Below are positions 35,167 through 43,849 of a stretch of 64,000 nt of DNA, in pieces (within the stretch, counting starts at the first letter, position 1; each line of letters opens with the position of its first letter). The stretch is taken from assembly GCA_016711405.1 (NCBI GenBank), contig JADJSZ010000013.1:1-64000 (forward strand), read 5' to 3'. The notes beneath the pieces were generated by a model, which was given only the letters and a program-made list of their open reading frames with translations, was not told the origin of the DNA and made no database searches. The stretch is from Candidatus Hadersleviella danica (lineage in GTDB: Bacteria; Chloroflexota; Anaerolineae; Promineifilales; Promineifilaceae). A program made the translations under genes and the position numbers.

Positions 35167-36384
35167 ATGACAACCAAAAGAATCGGTGTTCTCACAAGTG
35201 GGGGCGATGCGCCGGGGATGAACGCGGCCGTGCGCGCCGTCGTTCGCACGGCGCTGGATAAAGGCACAGAAATTTACGCCATTTACGAAGGCTACCAAGG
35301 CATGGTAGACGGCGGCCAATACATTCGGCCGTTGGATTGGTACGACGTGGGCGGCATTTTGCACAAGGGCGGCACTGTCATTGGCAGTGCGCGATGTATG
35401 GAGTTCCGCGCCCGCGAAGGGCGGCTGAAAGCGGCCTATAACCTCCTCCAAAACGACATTAGTGCCCTGATTGTCATTGGGGGAGATGGGAGCCTGACGG
35501 GGGCGAATATTCTGAAGCAAGAGTGGCCCGATTTGCTGGCCGAACTTGTCGAAACGCGCCAAGTAACGGCCGAACGCGCCGCCGAACACGCCTATCTGGC
35601 TATTGCGGGGCTGGTTGGCTCCATAGACAACGACGTATGCGGCACGGATATCACCATTGGGGCCGACACCGCCCTGCACCGCATCACCAACGCCATAGAT
35701 GCGATTACGGACACGGCCGCCAGCCACCAACGCTCCTTCGTGGTCGAAGTAATGGGGCGCGGTTGTGGCTATTTGGCGCTGATGAGCGCCCTCGCCACGG
35801 CCGCCGACTGGGTGCTTATCCCCGAAAGCCCGCCCGATGTGGCCAGTTGGGAAGAGAAAATGTGCGAAGTGCTCCACCAAGGGCGGCTGATGGGACGGCG
35901 CGACAGCATCGTCGTGGTGGCGGAGGGGGCGCAAGACCGCAACGGCAAACACATTTCCAGCGACGATGTGAAGCGGGTGCTGGAGGAGCGGTTGGGCGAA
36001 GATACGCGGGTGACGATTTTGGGGCATTTGCAACGCGGCGGCTCGCCCAGTGCGTTTGACCGCAATTTAAGCACACTGTTGGGGGTGGAAGCTGTTAAGG
36101 CGGTGCTGGAAGCCACGGCCGAAACGCCCGCCATGCTCATCGGCATTGTCGGCAACAAAATTACGCGCACCCCCCTGGTGGAGGCGCTCGCTCAGACCGA
36201 GGCGGTGCGCGAAGCCATCAAACAGCGCGATTACAAAACGGCCATTAGTTTGCGCGGGCAGGGGTTTGTGGAGGCGTTCCAGACGGTGCGGACGCTGGTG
36301 CGGGCACGGCCGCATGGCGTGGCGAAGGGCAACGGCCGTTGCGGATTGGCGTGCTCAATGCGGGCGCACCTTCGCCGGGCATGA
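35167..36384 (+). CDS. pfkA: 6-phosphofructokinase, catalytic N-terminal half of a tandem enzyme
   Basis: The first of two PFK domains. Seen: IGVLTSGGDAPGMNAAVRAV (ATP site), IGGDGSLTGA (GGDGS, the ATP- and not PPi-type residue), VGSIDNDVCGTDITIG (catalytic Asp of IDND), EVMGRGCGYLAL and LGHLQRGGSPSAFDR (fructose-6-phosphate sites). It phosphorylates fructose 6-phosphate in glycolysis. At about 36339-36384 the frame overlaps that of the next PFK domain by 46 bases; one indel near 36335 would fuse them with a linker (VRARPHGVAKGNGRP) into about 747 residues, as in eukaryotic PFK. The last 15 residues in this frame (CGLACSMRAHLRRA) look like out-of-frame read-through. Confidence 0.92.
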   Translation: MTTKRIGVLTSGGDAPGMNAAVRAVVRTALDKGTEIYAIYEGYQGMVDGGQYIRPLDWYDVGGILHKGGTVIGSARCMEFRAREGRLKAAYNLLQNDISALIVIGGDGSLTGANILKQEWPDLLAELVETRQVTAERAAEHAYLAIAGLVGSIDNDVCGTDITIGADTALHRITNAIDAITDTAASHQRSFVVEVMGRGCGYLALMSALATAADWVLIPESPPDVASWEEKMCEVLHQGRLMGRRDSIVVVAEGAQDRNGKHISSDDVKRVLEERLGEDTRVTILGHLQRGGSPSAFDRNLSTLLGVEAVKAVLEATAETPAMLIGIVGNKITRTPLVEALAQTEAVREAIKQRDYKTAISLRGQGFVEAFQTVRTLVRARPHGVAKGNGRCGLACSMRAHLRRA

Positions 36385-37409
36385 ATACGGCCGTGCGAGC
36401 GGCCGTGCGCCTTGGCGAAGACCGGGGGCACAGCATGATTGTTTTCACCAACGGCTTCAAGGGTCTCATCAACAACGAGGCCGAAGAAGTGAACTGGATG
36501 AGCGTCAATGGCTGGGCACCCGTGGGCGGCTCTTTCTTAGGCACAAGCCGGGTGAACCTGAAGGGTAGCGATTTCTACACGATTGCCCGCAACTTAGAAG
36601 AACATCGGCTGGATGGGTTGCTGATTATTGGCGGGTGGTCGGGCTATAAGGCGGCGATGGAGATGCACGACAGGCGGCACAACTTCCCCGCCTTCAACAT
36701 TCCCATGATTTGCTTGCCCGCCACGATTGACAACGACTTGCCCGGCGCGGAATTAAGTGTGGGGGCAGATACGGCACTCAATTCGATTGTGGAGGCGGTG
36801 GATAAGATTAAACAATCGGCCGTGGCCAGCCGGCGCGTGTTTGTGGTGGAGGTGATGGGGAGCAATTGTGGCTATTTGGCGCTGATGGGCGCGTTGGCCA
36901 CGGGCGCAGAGCGGGTTTACTTGCCCGAAGAAGGGGTCAGCCTGAAGGATTTGCGCTCGGATGTGAAGAAATTGCTGGATGGTTTTAAGCGAGGCAAGCG
37001 GCTGGGGGTGATGTTGCGGAGCGAACGCGCCAACGAGACGTATACGACGGCTTTTATGTCGGCTTTGTTTGAGGAGGAGGGCAAAGATGTGTTTGATGTG
37101 CGCCAAGCTATCTTGGGGCATATTCAGCAGGGCGGCAATCCCAGCCCGTTCGACCGGATTCAGGCGACGCGCTTGGCGAAGAAGTGCATTGGCTTCATCG
37201 AGGAGCAGGCGGAATCGGAGGAGCCGTATAGTGCGTGTATTGGGTTGTTGAGCGGCCGTTATCGGTTCACCAACTTGGAGGATGTGCCGCGCATGTTTGA
37301 TGAGCAAGCGTTGCGGCCGAAGAAGCAGTGGTGGCTGGAATTGCGCCCCATCGCCCACATTCTCTCCCAGCCGGGGGCAAACTTTAACAAGCAGAATGGG
37401 GACGAGTAG
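36339..37409 (+). CDS. Phosphofructokinase-like C-terminal (regulatory?) half
   Basis: 356 residues with full PFK fold: RIGVLNAGAPSPGMNTAVRA, ATIDNDLPGAELSVGADTAL, EVMGSNCGYLALMGALATGA and LGHIQQGGNPSPFDR. The position of the GGDGS loop reads GGWSGYKAA, which loses the ATP-phosphate-binding residues. Eukaryotic PFK C-terminal halves show the same kind of change (GGFEA-like) and serve as allosteric domains. So this half probably binds effectors or sugar phosphate and does not catalyse. It is best explained as the second half of one polypeptide with the upstream gene, split by one sequence error, but two overlapping coupled genes cannot be excluded. Confidence 0.85.
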   Translation: MRIGVLNAGAPSPGMNTAVRAAVRLGEDRGHSMIVFTNGFKGLINNEAEEVNWMSVNGWAPVGGSFLGTSRVNLKGSDFYTIARNLEEHRLDGLLIIGGWSGYKAAMEMHDRRHNFPAFNIPMICLPATIDNDLPGAELSVGADTALNSIVEAVDKIKQSAVASRRVFVVEVMGSNCGYLALMGALATGAERVYLPEEGVSLKDLRSDVKKLLDGFKRGKRLGVMLRSERANETYTTAFMSALFEEEGKDVFDVRQAILGHIQQGGNPSPFDRIQATRLAKKCIGFIEEQAESEEPYSACIGLLSGRYRFTNLEDVPRMFDEQALRPKKQWWLELRPIAHILSQPGANFNKQNGDE

Positions 37410-37518
37410 AGAGAGAAGAGGGAGCAGGGGAGCAGGGGAGCAGGGGGAGATTTATTAGAACAAGCTCTTTGCGTCCCTTGCGTCTTTGCGTCCCTTTGAC
37501 AATCTGCCACCTTGCTTC

Positions 37519-37803
37519 GTTCCTACGCGGGGGCACCCGTCCTACATGGTCGGCAACCGTTCCTACACGGTCGGTCGGCAACCGTTCCTACGCGGTCGGC
37601 AACCGTTCCTACGCGGTCGGCAACCGTCCCTACGCGGTCGGCAACCGTTCCTACGGTCGGCAACCGTTCCTGGTCGGCAACCTTTCCTACGCGGTCGGCA
37701 ACCGTTCCCGGGTCGGCACCCTGCACGCGGTCGGCAGACCCGTTCCCTACGCGGTCGGCAACCGTTCCCGTTCCCTACGCGGTGATTATCCGTTCCTACG
37801 GGG
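37519..37803. repeat. 21-bp tandem repeat array
   Basis: About a dozen imperfect copies of CGTTCCTACGCGGTCGGCAAC with internal deletions. The unit length is a multiple of three, so open frames cross it in several phases (Pro/Thr/Arg/Val/Gly repeats), none credible as protein. No gene lies in 37410-37936; before the array are CAGGGGAG repeats (37420-37450). Confidence 0.85.
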
Positions 37804-37812
37804 TTGTCCTTT

Positions 37813-37890
37813 TGTAGGGGTAGGCCTTGTGCCTACCCTCCCGCCTCATAATGCCCAGAGGTCTGGGCAACCACAAGGGTTGCCCCTACA
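37813..37890. repeat. Cloverleaf-like palindromic element
   Basis: Outer arms TGTAGGGG and CCCCTACA enclose hairpins GGTAGGC/GCCTACC, CCCAGA/TCTGGG and GGGCAACC/GGTTGCCC. The last two overlap in GGGC, so they are alternatives or partly stacked. The GTAGGGGCAACC-type arm is like dispersed REP-like elements known from several phyla. Confidence 0.7.
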
Positions 37891-37936
37891 GGCCGCATTA
37901 ATTCACAATTCACAATTCACAATTCCCAATTCCCCC

Positions 37937-39836
37937 TTGTCTAACAAAACATGGTTTGCACTCATCATAGGGGGGGTAACGGCCGTGCTTGTCGCCCTGA
38001 TTTTGAGCGATGCGTGGCCCTATTTGCGCGGGCCAGCGCCCGACACGGCCGAGTGGGCGTGGCCATTTGGCTTGCGCCCCGTGGCGCGGTGGTGGGCGGC
38101 TGGGGGAGCCGCGCTGGGGTTGTGGGGCACGGCCGTGTGGTGGGGCAAACAAACCCAGCGCACCGTCTGGCCGCTCATCTGGCTGATGGGGTGGCAGTTC
38201 GCCTTGCAAGTGGGGTTGGTGTACGCCGCCAACTCTGCTGTAAGCACGGAACTCATCGCCCGCGCCTATGCGCCCGTGACGGCTGGCTATTTTGCCGACA
38301 CCATTGCCCAAACGGAAACGGGGGGAGCCAGCCAATTTTTGGCCAACTATCCCGCCCAAATGCCCCATTTCCCCTCGGAACACATGCGCACCCATCCGCC
38401 GGGGTTGCCCCTGCTGAATTGGGCGGCCGTGGCCCTCATGGGCAAGTTCCCGCGCACGGCCGAGGGGCTGGCCCCGGCCGTGTGGCACGGCCGTTGCACC
38501 GATTTATGGCTGGTGGATCGGCCCGCCTCGGTGGCGGCGGGTTTGTGGCTGGTGGCATGGCTTCCCTTGCTGGTGGCAACCACCACTTTGCCGCTGGGCT
38601 ACGCCGTGGGCAAGCATTTGCTGGGCGATGAGGGGCAGGCCAAGCTGGCGGCCGTGTTGGCGGGAACCATCCCCGCCTTGCTCCTCTTCGCCCCCATTAC
38701 GGATCAGTTGTATGCGCCGTTGGGGTTGGTTGCTGTATTGTTTCTGTGCAAAGCAGGGGGCAGGGGAGCAGGGGAGCAGGGGGGACTGTCTCCCTCTGCC
38801 CCTCTGCCCTCCGCTCCCTTCGTATTTCTTCCTCGCTGGCCTCACCCTCTCCCTGCTCACCTTCCTGAGCATTGGGAACGGGGCGTTGGCGGTGGCATTG
38901 GGGTTGTGGATGGGGTGGCGGTGGTGGGACAACAAGAACTCTGGCTGGCAAATAGTGGGGCAGATGGCGGCGGCCGTGTTGGGTGGGCTAAGCCTGTGGC
39001 TGGTGTATTGGTTGGGCTGGGGTGTGCCGCCGTGGGCTATTGTGCAAGAGGGGCTAAACCAACATTACGCGTTGGTGACAAGCCAAAGGCGGTATGAGTG
39101 GTGGCTGGTGTGGAATGGGGTGGATTTATTTTTGTTTGGGGGCTGGGTGTGGGTGTTGGCCATCGGCCGCAAACAAGCGACGGGCACGGAGAGCGGCCGT
39201 TTGTTCACGGCCGCCCTCGTCATGTTCCTGCTCCTCAACTTGTCGGGGTCGGCGCGGGGGGAGGTGGGGCGGTTGTGGCTGATGGGGATGCCGTTGTTGG
39301 TGGTTTCGGCCGTGGGCGGCCTTGCGGGGCGCGTGGCACGGCCGATGGCCATTTTGACGGCCGTGCATCTTGCCCTCGCCTTGGCCATTGGCTGGGGCTG
39401 GCCACTCGTTGCGCCTGTCTTGGTGGAGGCGCAACGGCCGTCCATGCCCCTCTTCACCCCCACCCCGCCGCTGGCCATGCCCTTGGCCGATGGCTTGCTG
39501 TTGCAGGGGTACGAACTCCAGCAGAGCGAAACGCAACTCCAGCTAACGTTGGCATGGCAAGCGGAGGGGTTGATAAGTCGGCCGTATACCGTCCTGAACC
39601 ACCTCATTAACGCAGCGGGGGAGCTGGTGGCGCAGGCGGATGGTTGGGCGGGGCAGGGGCAATGGCCGCCGACTTGTTGGGAAGCGGGGGAGGCTGTGAC
39701 GGATGCGTTTGTGGTGGATGTCACGGCCGTGCCGAGCGGCCGTTATCGCCTCTACACGGGTTTGTACGATGCGCGGGATGGTTCTCGGCCCCGTGACCCT
39801 GTTTTTTTGGAAGAGGTGGTCATTGGCGAGCCATAA
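37937..39836 (+). CDS. Multi-pass membrane glycosyltransferase-like protein, frameshifted at an internal repeat
   Basis: Starts at TTG 37937 (LSNKTWFALIIGG) with no visible ribosome-binding site. Many helices (IIGGVTAVLVALILSDAWPY; VWPLIWLMGWQFALQVGLVY) and the extracytoplasmic loop HMRTHPPGLPLLNWAAVALM fit the GT-C fold of glycosyltransferase family 39-like proteins. Near 38755-38822 a stretch of CAGGGGAG and CCTCTGCC repeats lies inside the gene; the frame changes there and continues SYFFLAGLTLSLLTFLSIGN to the stop at 39836. The C-terminal 120 residues form a soluble beta-domain (LLQGYELQQSETQLQLTLAW, GRYRLYTGLYD) also seen in the other large membrane proteins at 41.4 and 61 kb. Acceptor and donor unknown. 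Confidence 0.7.
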
Positions 39837-39866
39837 ACGGGACAATTCAACCTGTTGCTCCCAATA

Positions 39867-39897
39867 AAAAAGCTACCCTGTTGCAGGGTAGCTTTTC
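39867..39897. terminator. Bidirectional terminator
   Basis: AGCTACCCTG-TTG-CAGGGTAGCT with T4 on the plus strand and T6 on the minus strand. It can end the membrane-protein gene (plus) and tRNA-His (minus). Confidence 0.88.
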
Positions 39898-39906
39898 TTT
39901 GTTTAG

Positions 39907-39980
39907 GGCGAGTGATGGGACTTGAACCCATGATCTCCTGGGCCACAACCAGGCGCGTTGACCACTACGCTACACCCGCC
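39907..39980 (-). tRNA. tRNA-His (anticodon GTG)
   Basis: Read on the minus strand: encoded G-1, acceptor GCGGGTG / CACTCGC, anticodon arm CCTGG-TTGTGGC-CCAGG with anticodon GTG, T arm ATGGG-TTCAAGT-CCCAT, C73 pairing with G-1. The acceptor 3' side contains a wobble or mismatch pair. CCA is not encoded. Confidence 0.93.
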
Positions 39981-40120
39981 ATAACGGAACAGAATTGTAT
40001 GCGAAACGGGATGGGAATGCAAAAAGGCAGTGAGAAGTAAAAAGTAAGAAGTAAAAAGTGGAAACACAAGCCCCTCATCTTTCACCTTTCACCTTTTACT
40101 TCTTTTACTTTTTGCTTCCC

Positions 40121-40417
40121 TTAAACCGTCACCACCGAATCATCATCGCCATGTTCATTGGGAGCATAACCATCGGGTTCCCAATCGTTTTCCCAACGGC
40201 CGCCATCCAGAAGATAGCGGAAGCGGTAACTTTGCCCCGCATCCAACGAAACAGTGGCACTGAAACTGCCATCTTTGAGCTTGTCCATCAGGTTGGCCGT
40301 CGCCGACCACTCATTAAATTCACCCACGAGGGCGGCCGTTTCCGCCTCTACTTCAGCAGGCAACTTAAACGTCACCCGGCACTTTGCGCCAGTTTTGGAA
40401 TAACTTTTCTTTAGCAT
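40121..40417 (-). CDS. Isoamylase early-set / CBM48 glycogen-binding-like protein
   Basis: 98 residues from ATG 40417 (MLKKSYSKTGAKCRVTFKLP), with AAGGAG about nine bases upstream. The pattern ALVGEFNEWSATANLMDKLK, GSFSATVSLDAGQSYRFRYL and LDGGRWENDWEPDGYAPNEH is the single E-set/CBM48 module of glycogen-branching-type enzymes and AMPK beta. Free-standing modules of this size are common in Bacteroidota and Chloroflexota. It may bind glycogen or a protein partner; no starch enzyme is adjacent. The open frame extends 18 codons further upstream without support. Confidence 0.85.
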   Translation of the reverse strand: MLKKSYSKTGAKCRVTFKLPAEVEAETAALVGEFNEWSATANLMDKLKDGSFSATVSLDAGQSYRFRYLLDGGRWENDWEPDGYAPNEHGDDDSVVTV

Positions 40418-40580
40418 TGTAAAAACTCTCCTTGAGTTTAGCTCTTGTTGCAGATGAGGAGCATTGGGCATAATAAGGCCACAATGCCCAGTTTGCCCCT
40501 ACTATACCAGCTAAATACGGCCGTTGTCATCAGACAAATATGCCAGATGAAAAATTTTTCATATTGGGCACTCTTACCAA

Positions 40581-40670
40581 AAGATAGAGGGTAGAGGTAG
40601 AGATAGAGGGAGCCTTGGTTGGCGGAACCACTACGTTCCCCTCTATCTCTATCTCCCATCTCTATCTTTC
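40581..40670. repeat. Palindromic GATAGA-unit element, copy 2
   Basis: Same architecture as 29352-29437, with inner stem TGGTT-GGCGG-AACCA in place of CGTTG-GCTGAA-CAACG. It ends 12 bases before pdxH. Confidence 0.85.
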
Positions 40671-40682
40671 CCTCTAAAAACC

Positions 40683-41333
40683 ATGCTTACCAATTTTGAC
40701 CATTTACGCCGCGATTATCGCGTGAACACTTTGCTTGAAGAAGATGTAGACCCCGACCCGCTGGTGCAGTTCGGCCGCTGGTTTGAGACGGCCGTGGCCA
40801 GCGGCTTGCTCTACGAACCCAACGGCATGACCCTCGCCACCAGCACGGCCGACGGCCGCCCCTCGGCCCGCACCGTGTTGCTGAAGGGGTACGATGCACG
40901 GGGGTTCACCTTTTTTAGCAACTACGAGAGCAGAAAGGGGCAGGAATTGGCCGCAAACGGCCGTGCCGCCCTCCTTTTTTGGTGGCCGCCGTTGCAACAG
41001 CAAATCCGCATCGAGGGCGAGGTTCGCCCCTTGCCCCCCGAGGAATCGGATGGGTATTACGACAGTCGGCCGTTGGGGAGCAGATTGGGGGCGTGGGCTT
41101 CGCCGCAAAGCCGGGTGATAGAAGGCCGCGCCCCGCTCGAGAGCCGCTTGCAAGAGCTAGAAGCACAGTACGGCGAGCAAAACCCACCCCCACGGCCGCC
41201 CTTTTGGGGTGGCTATCTCGTCATCCCAGAGGTGATGGAGTTCTGGCAAGGACGGCCGAGCCGCCTCCACGACCGCCTGCTCTACACCCGCACGGCCGAA
41301 AACCATTGGGAACTGGTTCGGCTGGCGCCGTAG
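40683..41333 (+). CDS. pdxH: Pyridoxamine 5'-phosphate oxidase
   Basis: 216 residues, intact. PdxH oxidises pyridoxine or pyridoxamine phosphate to PLP with FMN. Seen: RRDYRVNTLLEEDVDPDPLV, ATSTADGRPSARTVLLKGYD (FMN phosphate contacts RTVLLK), GFTFFSNYESRKGQELAANG, QIRIEGEVRPL, SRLGAWASPQS, and the C-terminal FWQGRPSRLHDRLLY with the substrate-binding R-LHDR. Length normal. No Shine-Dalgarno site; a CCTCTAAAAACC stretch and the palindromic element precede ATG 40683. It stands alone without other B6 genes. Confidence 0.97.
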   Translation: MLTNFDHLRRDYRVNTLLEEDVDPDPLVQFGRWFETAVASGLLYEPNGMTLATSTADGRPSARTVLLKGYDARGFTFFSNYESRKGQELAANGRAALLFWWPPLQQQIRIEGEVRPLPPEESDGYYDSRPLGSRLGAWASPQSRVIEGRAPLESRLQELEAQYGEQNPPPRPPFWGGYLVIPEVMEFWQGRPSRLHDRLLYTRTAENHWELVRLAP

Positions 41334-41397
41334 AAGTCTTTCAGTCTTTCAGTCTCAGTCGCTTTCTCCTGTCTCCGGGCGCCACACCCCCCACTCC

Positions 41398-43484
41398 CTA
41401 ACACCTCCCACCCCCCAACACATATGCCCCGATAGCCAACCTGTCGGAAGAAGTTACGGCGGGCAGGGGGATGGTTTTTGTTTCGGCCACCAACTCGCCC
41501 ACCTGCCAGAGTGTGGTGGGATAACGGCCGTCCCACGGCTGGCTATCTTGCTGGGCGATGAGGTTGCCTGCCCCATCTAGCACATGGACAAAAGTGGTGT
41601 AATCGGCGGGGAGGGGGCGAGCGTTTCCCAGACGAGGCGTACGTTTAGTTGGCCATCTTCCTCGGCCGCATCGTAGCCCACCAAACGCAAGCGGCCGTCC
41701 CACACCTCATCCAGCACGGTTTGCGGTGGCGGGATGGGTGCGCCGCTGACCAAGCTCCGCCGCGCCAGCACAAAGGGCGATTCGAGCAGACGGCCGTTGG
41801 CACTCGTGGCGGGCACATCACCCATGTGCAGGGTGGCCAAGAGTTGTTGGGGGTAGACGGCCGTTTGCGGGGCGGGCAACCAGAGCGTGGTGGAGATGGC
41901 TTCGCCTGCCGACCAGCTTAAAGCGGCTGTGGTTTCGCCCAACGGCTGGCCATCCCAGCCCAGCCATTCGGCGCGGAGCGGGGCCGAGCCAGCGGCCGTG
42001 GCGTAGCCCCAAATTTGGAGCGGCACTCGTTCGTCGGCCGTGATTTGGGCGGGCAAACTGTACCCATCCACCCACAACCCATTCCCAAAACGGGCACAAG
42101 TCGGCGTGGTGGCGAGTGTGTGCCGATACACCACCTCAGTTGGATAAGCAGGCCGCACAATCCCCACCACACTCCACCCTGCCAAACCAAAAAGCAGAAT
42201 CACCAGCACAATCCCCTCCGCTCCTCTGCTCCTCCGCTCCTCTGCTCCTCTGCCCCACACCAACCCTACTGCCAACAACACCGCCAGCGGGGCAATGGCC
42301 GCAAAGGCGAGCCGCCCTTGATAGCCCGACCAGTTAATGGTCAGGGCGTAGCGGCCGAGGGAGGCGTAAATGGCGGCCGAGGCCAGCAGGGGAAAGATGA
42401 GCCAGCGGTTGGCGAAGAGGCGGCCGTTTTTCAGCCAGCCCCACGCCCCAGCGGCCATCAACAAGCCATAAACGGCGTAGTGCCACGCCGCCAATTGCAC
42501 GTTGAGCCAGCCAAACAGCCCCCAGAATGAGCGAAAGTGAACCGAGAAAAATTCGCCCAAATCGCGCCAACCGAGCGGGGTTGTGCGTAGCACCTGCTCC
42601 CCCTTGGCCGCTAAATGCACCGCCCACACGAGCGGGTCGCCATAGAGTTGCCAGTTGCGCCAGTAGAGCCAAGCGGCGATGAGGAGGGGGAGGAGCAGGA
42701 CAAGGGTGGAGGAGCGGCGGAGCAGGCGGGCAGAGGCGAAAATGCCGCCTGCACCCTTGCGATATTTTTCTTCGCCAAATTTCCACCATACGGCCAGCAG
42801 GGCGAGGGGCCAGAAGGCGAAGAGGGCGAATTTGGTGAGGAGGCCGAGGCCAACGGCCGTGCCCAGCCAAATCACTCGGCCGAGAGTCGGCCGCTTGGCC
42901 ACCCACACGCAGAGGGCGACGATGAGTGCGCCGAGAGCGGCCATCAGCACATCGTTGTTGACGCTGGCGTTGATGAACAAAAATTGGGGGTTGAAAGCGA
43001 CCAGCGCGGCCGAAACAGTGGCCACATCACGCCGCTGGCTGACGAGCCAGCCCAGCCAGTAGGTGGTAGCCACCGTAATGGCTCCGATTAAGACGGAGAT
43101 GAACCGCGCCCAATGGTGGGCGAGATAGGTGCTGGCATAGGGCCATTGCTCGGCCGTGTGGTGCAAATAAAATGTCTGCCGCCCTTCGTCGAGTGGGTCG
43201 AAGTTGTAACAGGCGTTGAGGGGCAAGTGGGCGGGGGCGGAAAAGTCTTGCCCCTGCAAAAACAGGGCGTTGAGGGCGTAGAAGAGGGGGGGCTGGTTGG
43301 CTTCCATCGTCGCGTTTGCTGTGGCGATGGGGTGCATGGTGGGGAGGCGGCCGTTTTCCACCAGATATTGCACATACAAAAAGTGGTCGGCCTCATCGGG
43401 GGCTTCATTGAGCGGGACAATAAAACTAAACAGTATGCCCAGCAAGAAGTAACCGAGGAGAATGAGGGTCAGTGGGTGGCGCAT
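41398..43484 (-). CDS. Glycosyltransferase family 39-like membrane protein, one frameshift
   Basis: The start ATG 43484 leads into a helix (LILLGYFLLGILFSFIVPL) and the loop NEAPDEADHFLYVQYLVENG, where the DE pair is the typical metal/donor motif of GT-C transferases using polyprenyl-phosphate sugars. About ten further helices follow. Two cytoplasmic loops contain repeat-derived peptides (RGAEERRSRGAEG from GCTCCTCT units). The C-terminal soluble domain is cut by an indel near 41620; ADYTTFVHVLDGAGNLIAQQ and DGRYPTTLWQVGELV continue to a stop at 41398-41400. About 695 residues if corrected. It would modify an extracellular glycan or protein; the acceptor is unknown. Confidence 0.8.
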
Positions 43485-43849
43485 AGGGAAGTGGTTAGTG
43501 GTTAGTGGTTAGTGGTAGTGGTCATTTGTCATTTGTCATTTGTCATTCGCTCCTCTGCTCCTCTGCTCCCTGCCCCCTGCTCCCTGCTCCCCTGCTCCCC
43601 TGCGTCAAAATAGGAAATATACCACCACCCGCCAAGGCGGCTATCCTGAATCCCAGCTAAATATCCTCTTAGCATCGCGTAAAAATGAGTATGCTCTCTT
43701 GACTTGCCCACTGGGGCGCATAGAATGCAGGCCACTGAGCGCATGTGGTTTACTAGTTATTTATGACTCGTTATTTGTTATTGGGTGTTGGTGAGAGTAG
43801 CTTTGCTTGATTACCAAATCCAAAATCTGAAATCTGACATCCAAAATCC
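43485..43849. other. Divergent spacer with repeats and a unique island
   Basis: GTGGTTA units (43490-43520), CATTTGT units (43523-43548), GCTCCTCT/CCCTGCTC units (43549-43600), then a non-repetitive island of about 140 bases (43612-43755) with a small hairpin CCGCC-AA-GGCGG, then CCAAAATC-type units that abut ATG 43850. No open frame in the island is convincing; an RNA gene is possible but not shown. Confidence 0.5.

Noticed and set aside
37469..37936. Extension of the membrane-protein frame through the 21-bp array
   Set aside because: The array is open in several frames because the unit is 21 bases; similarity and hydrophobic pattern start only at about 37937.
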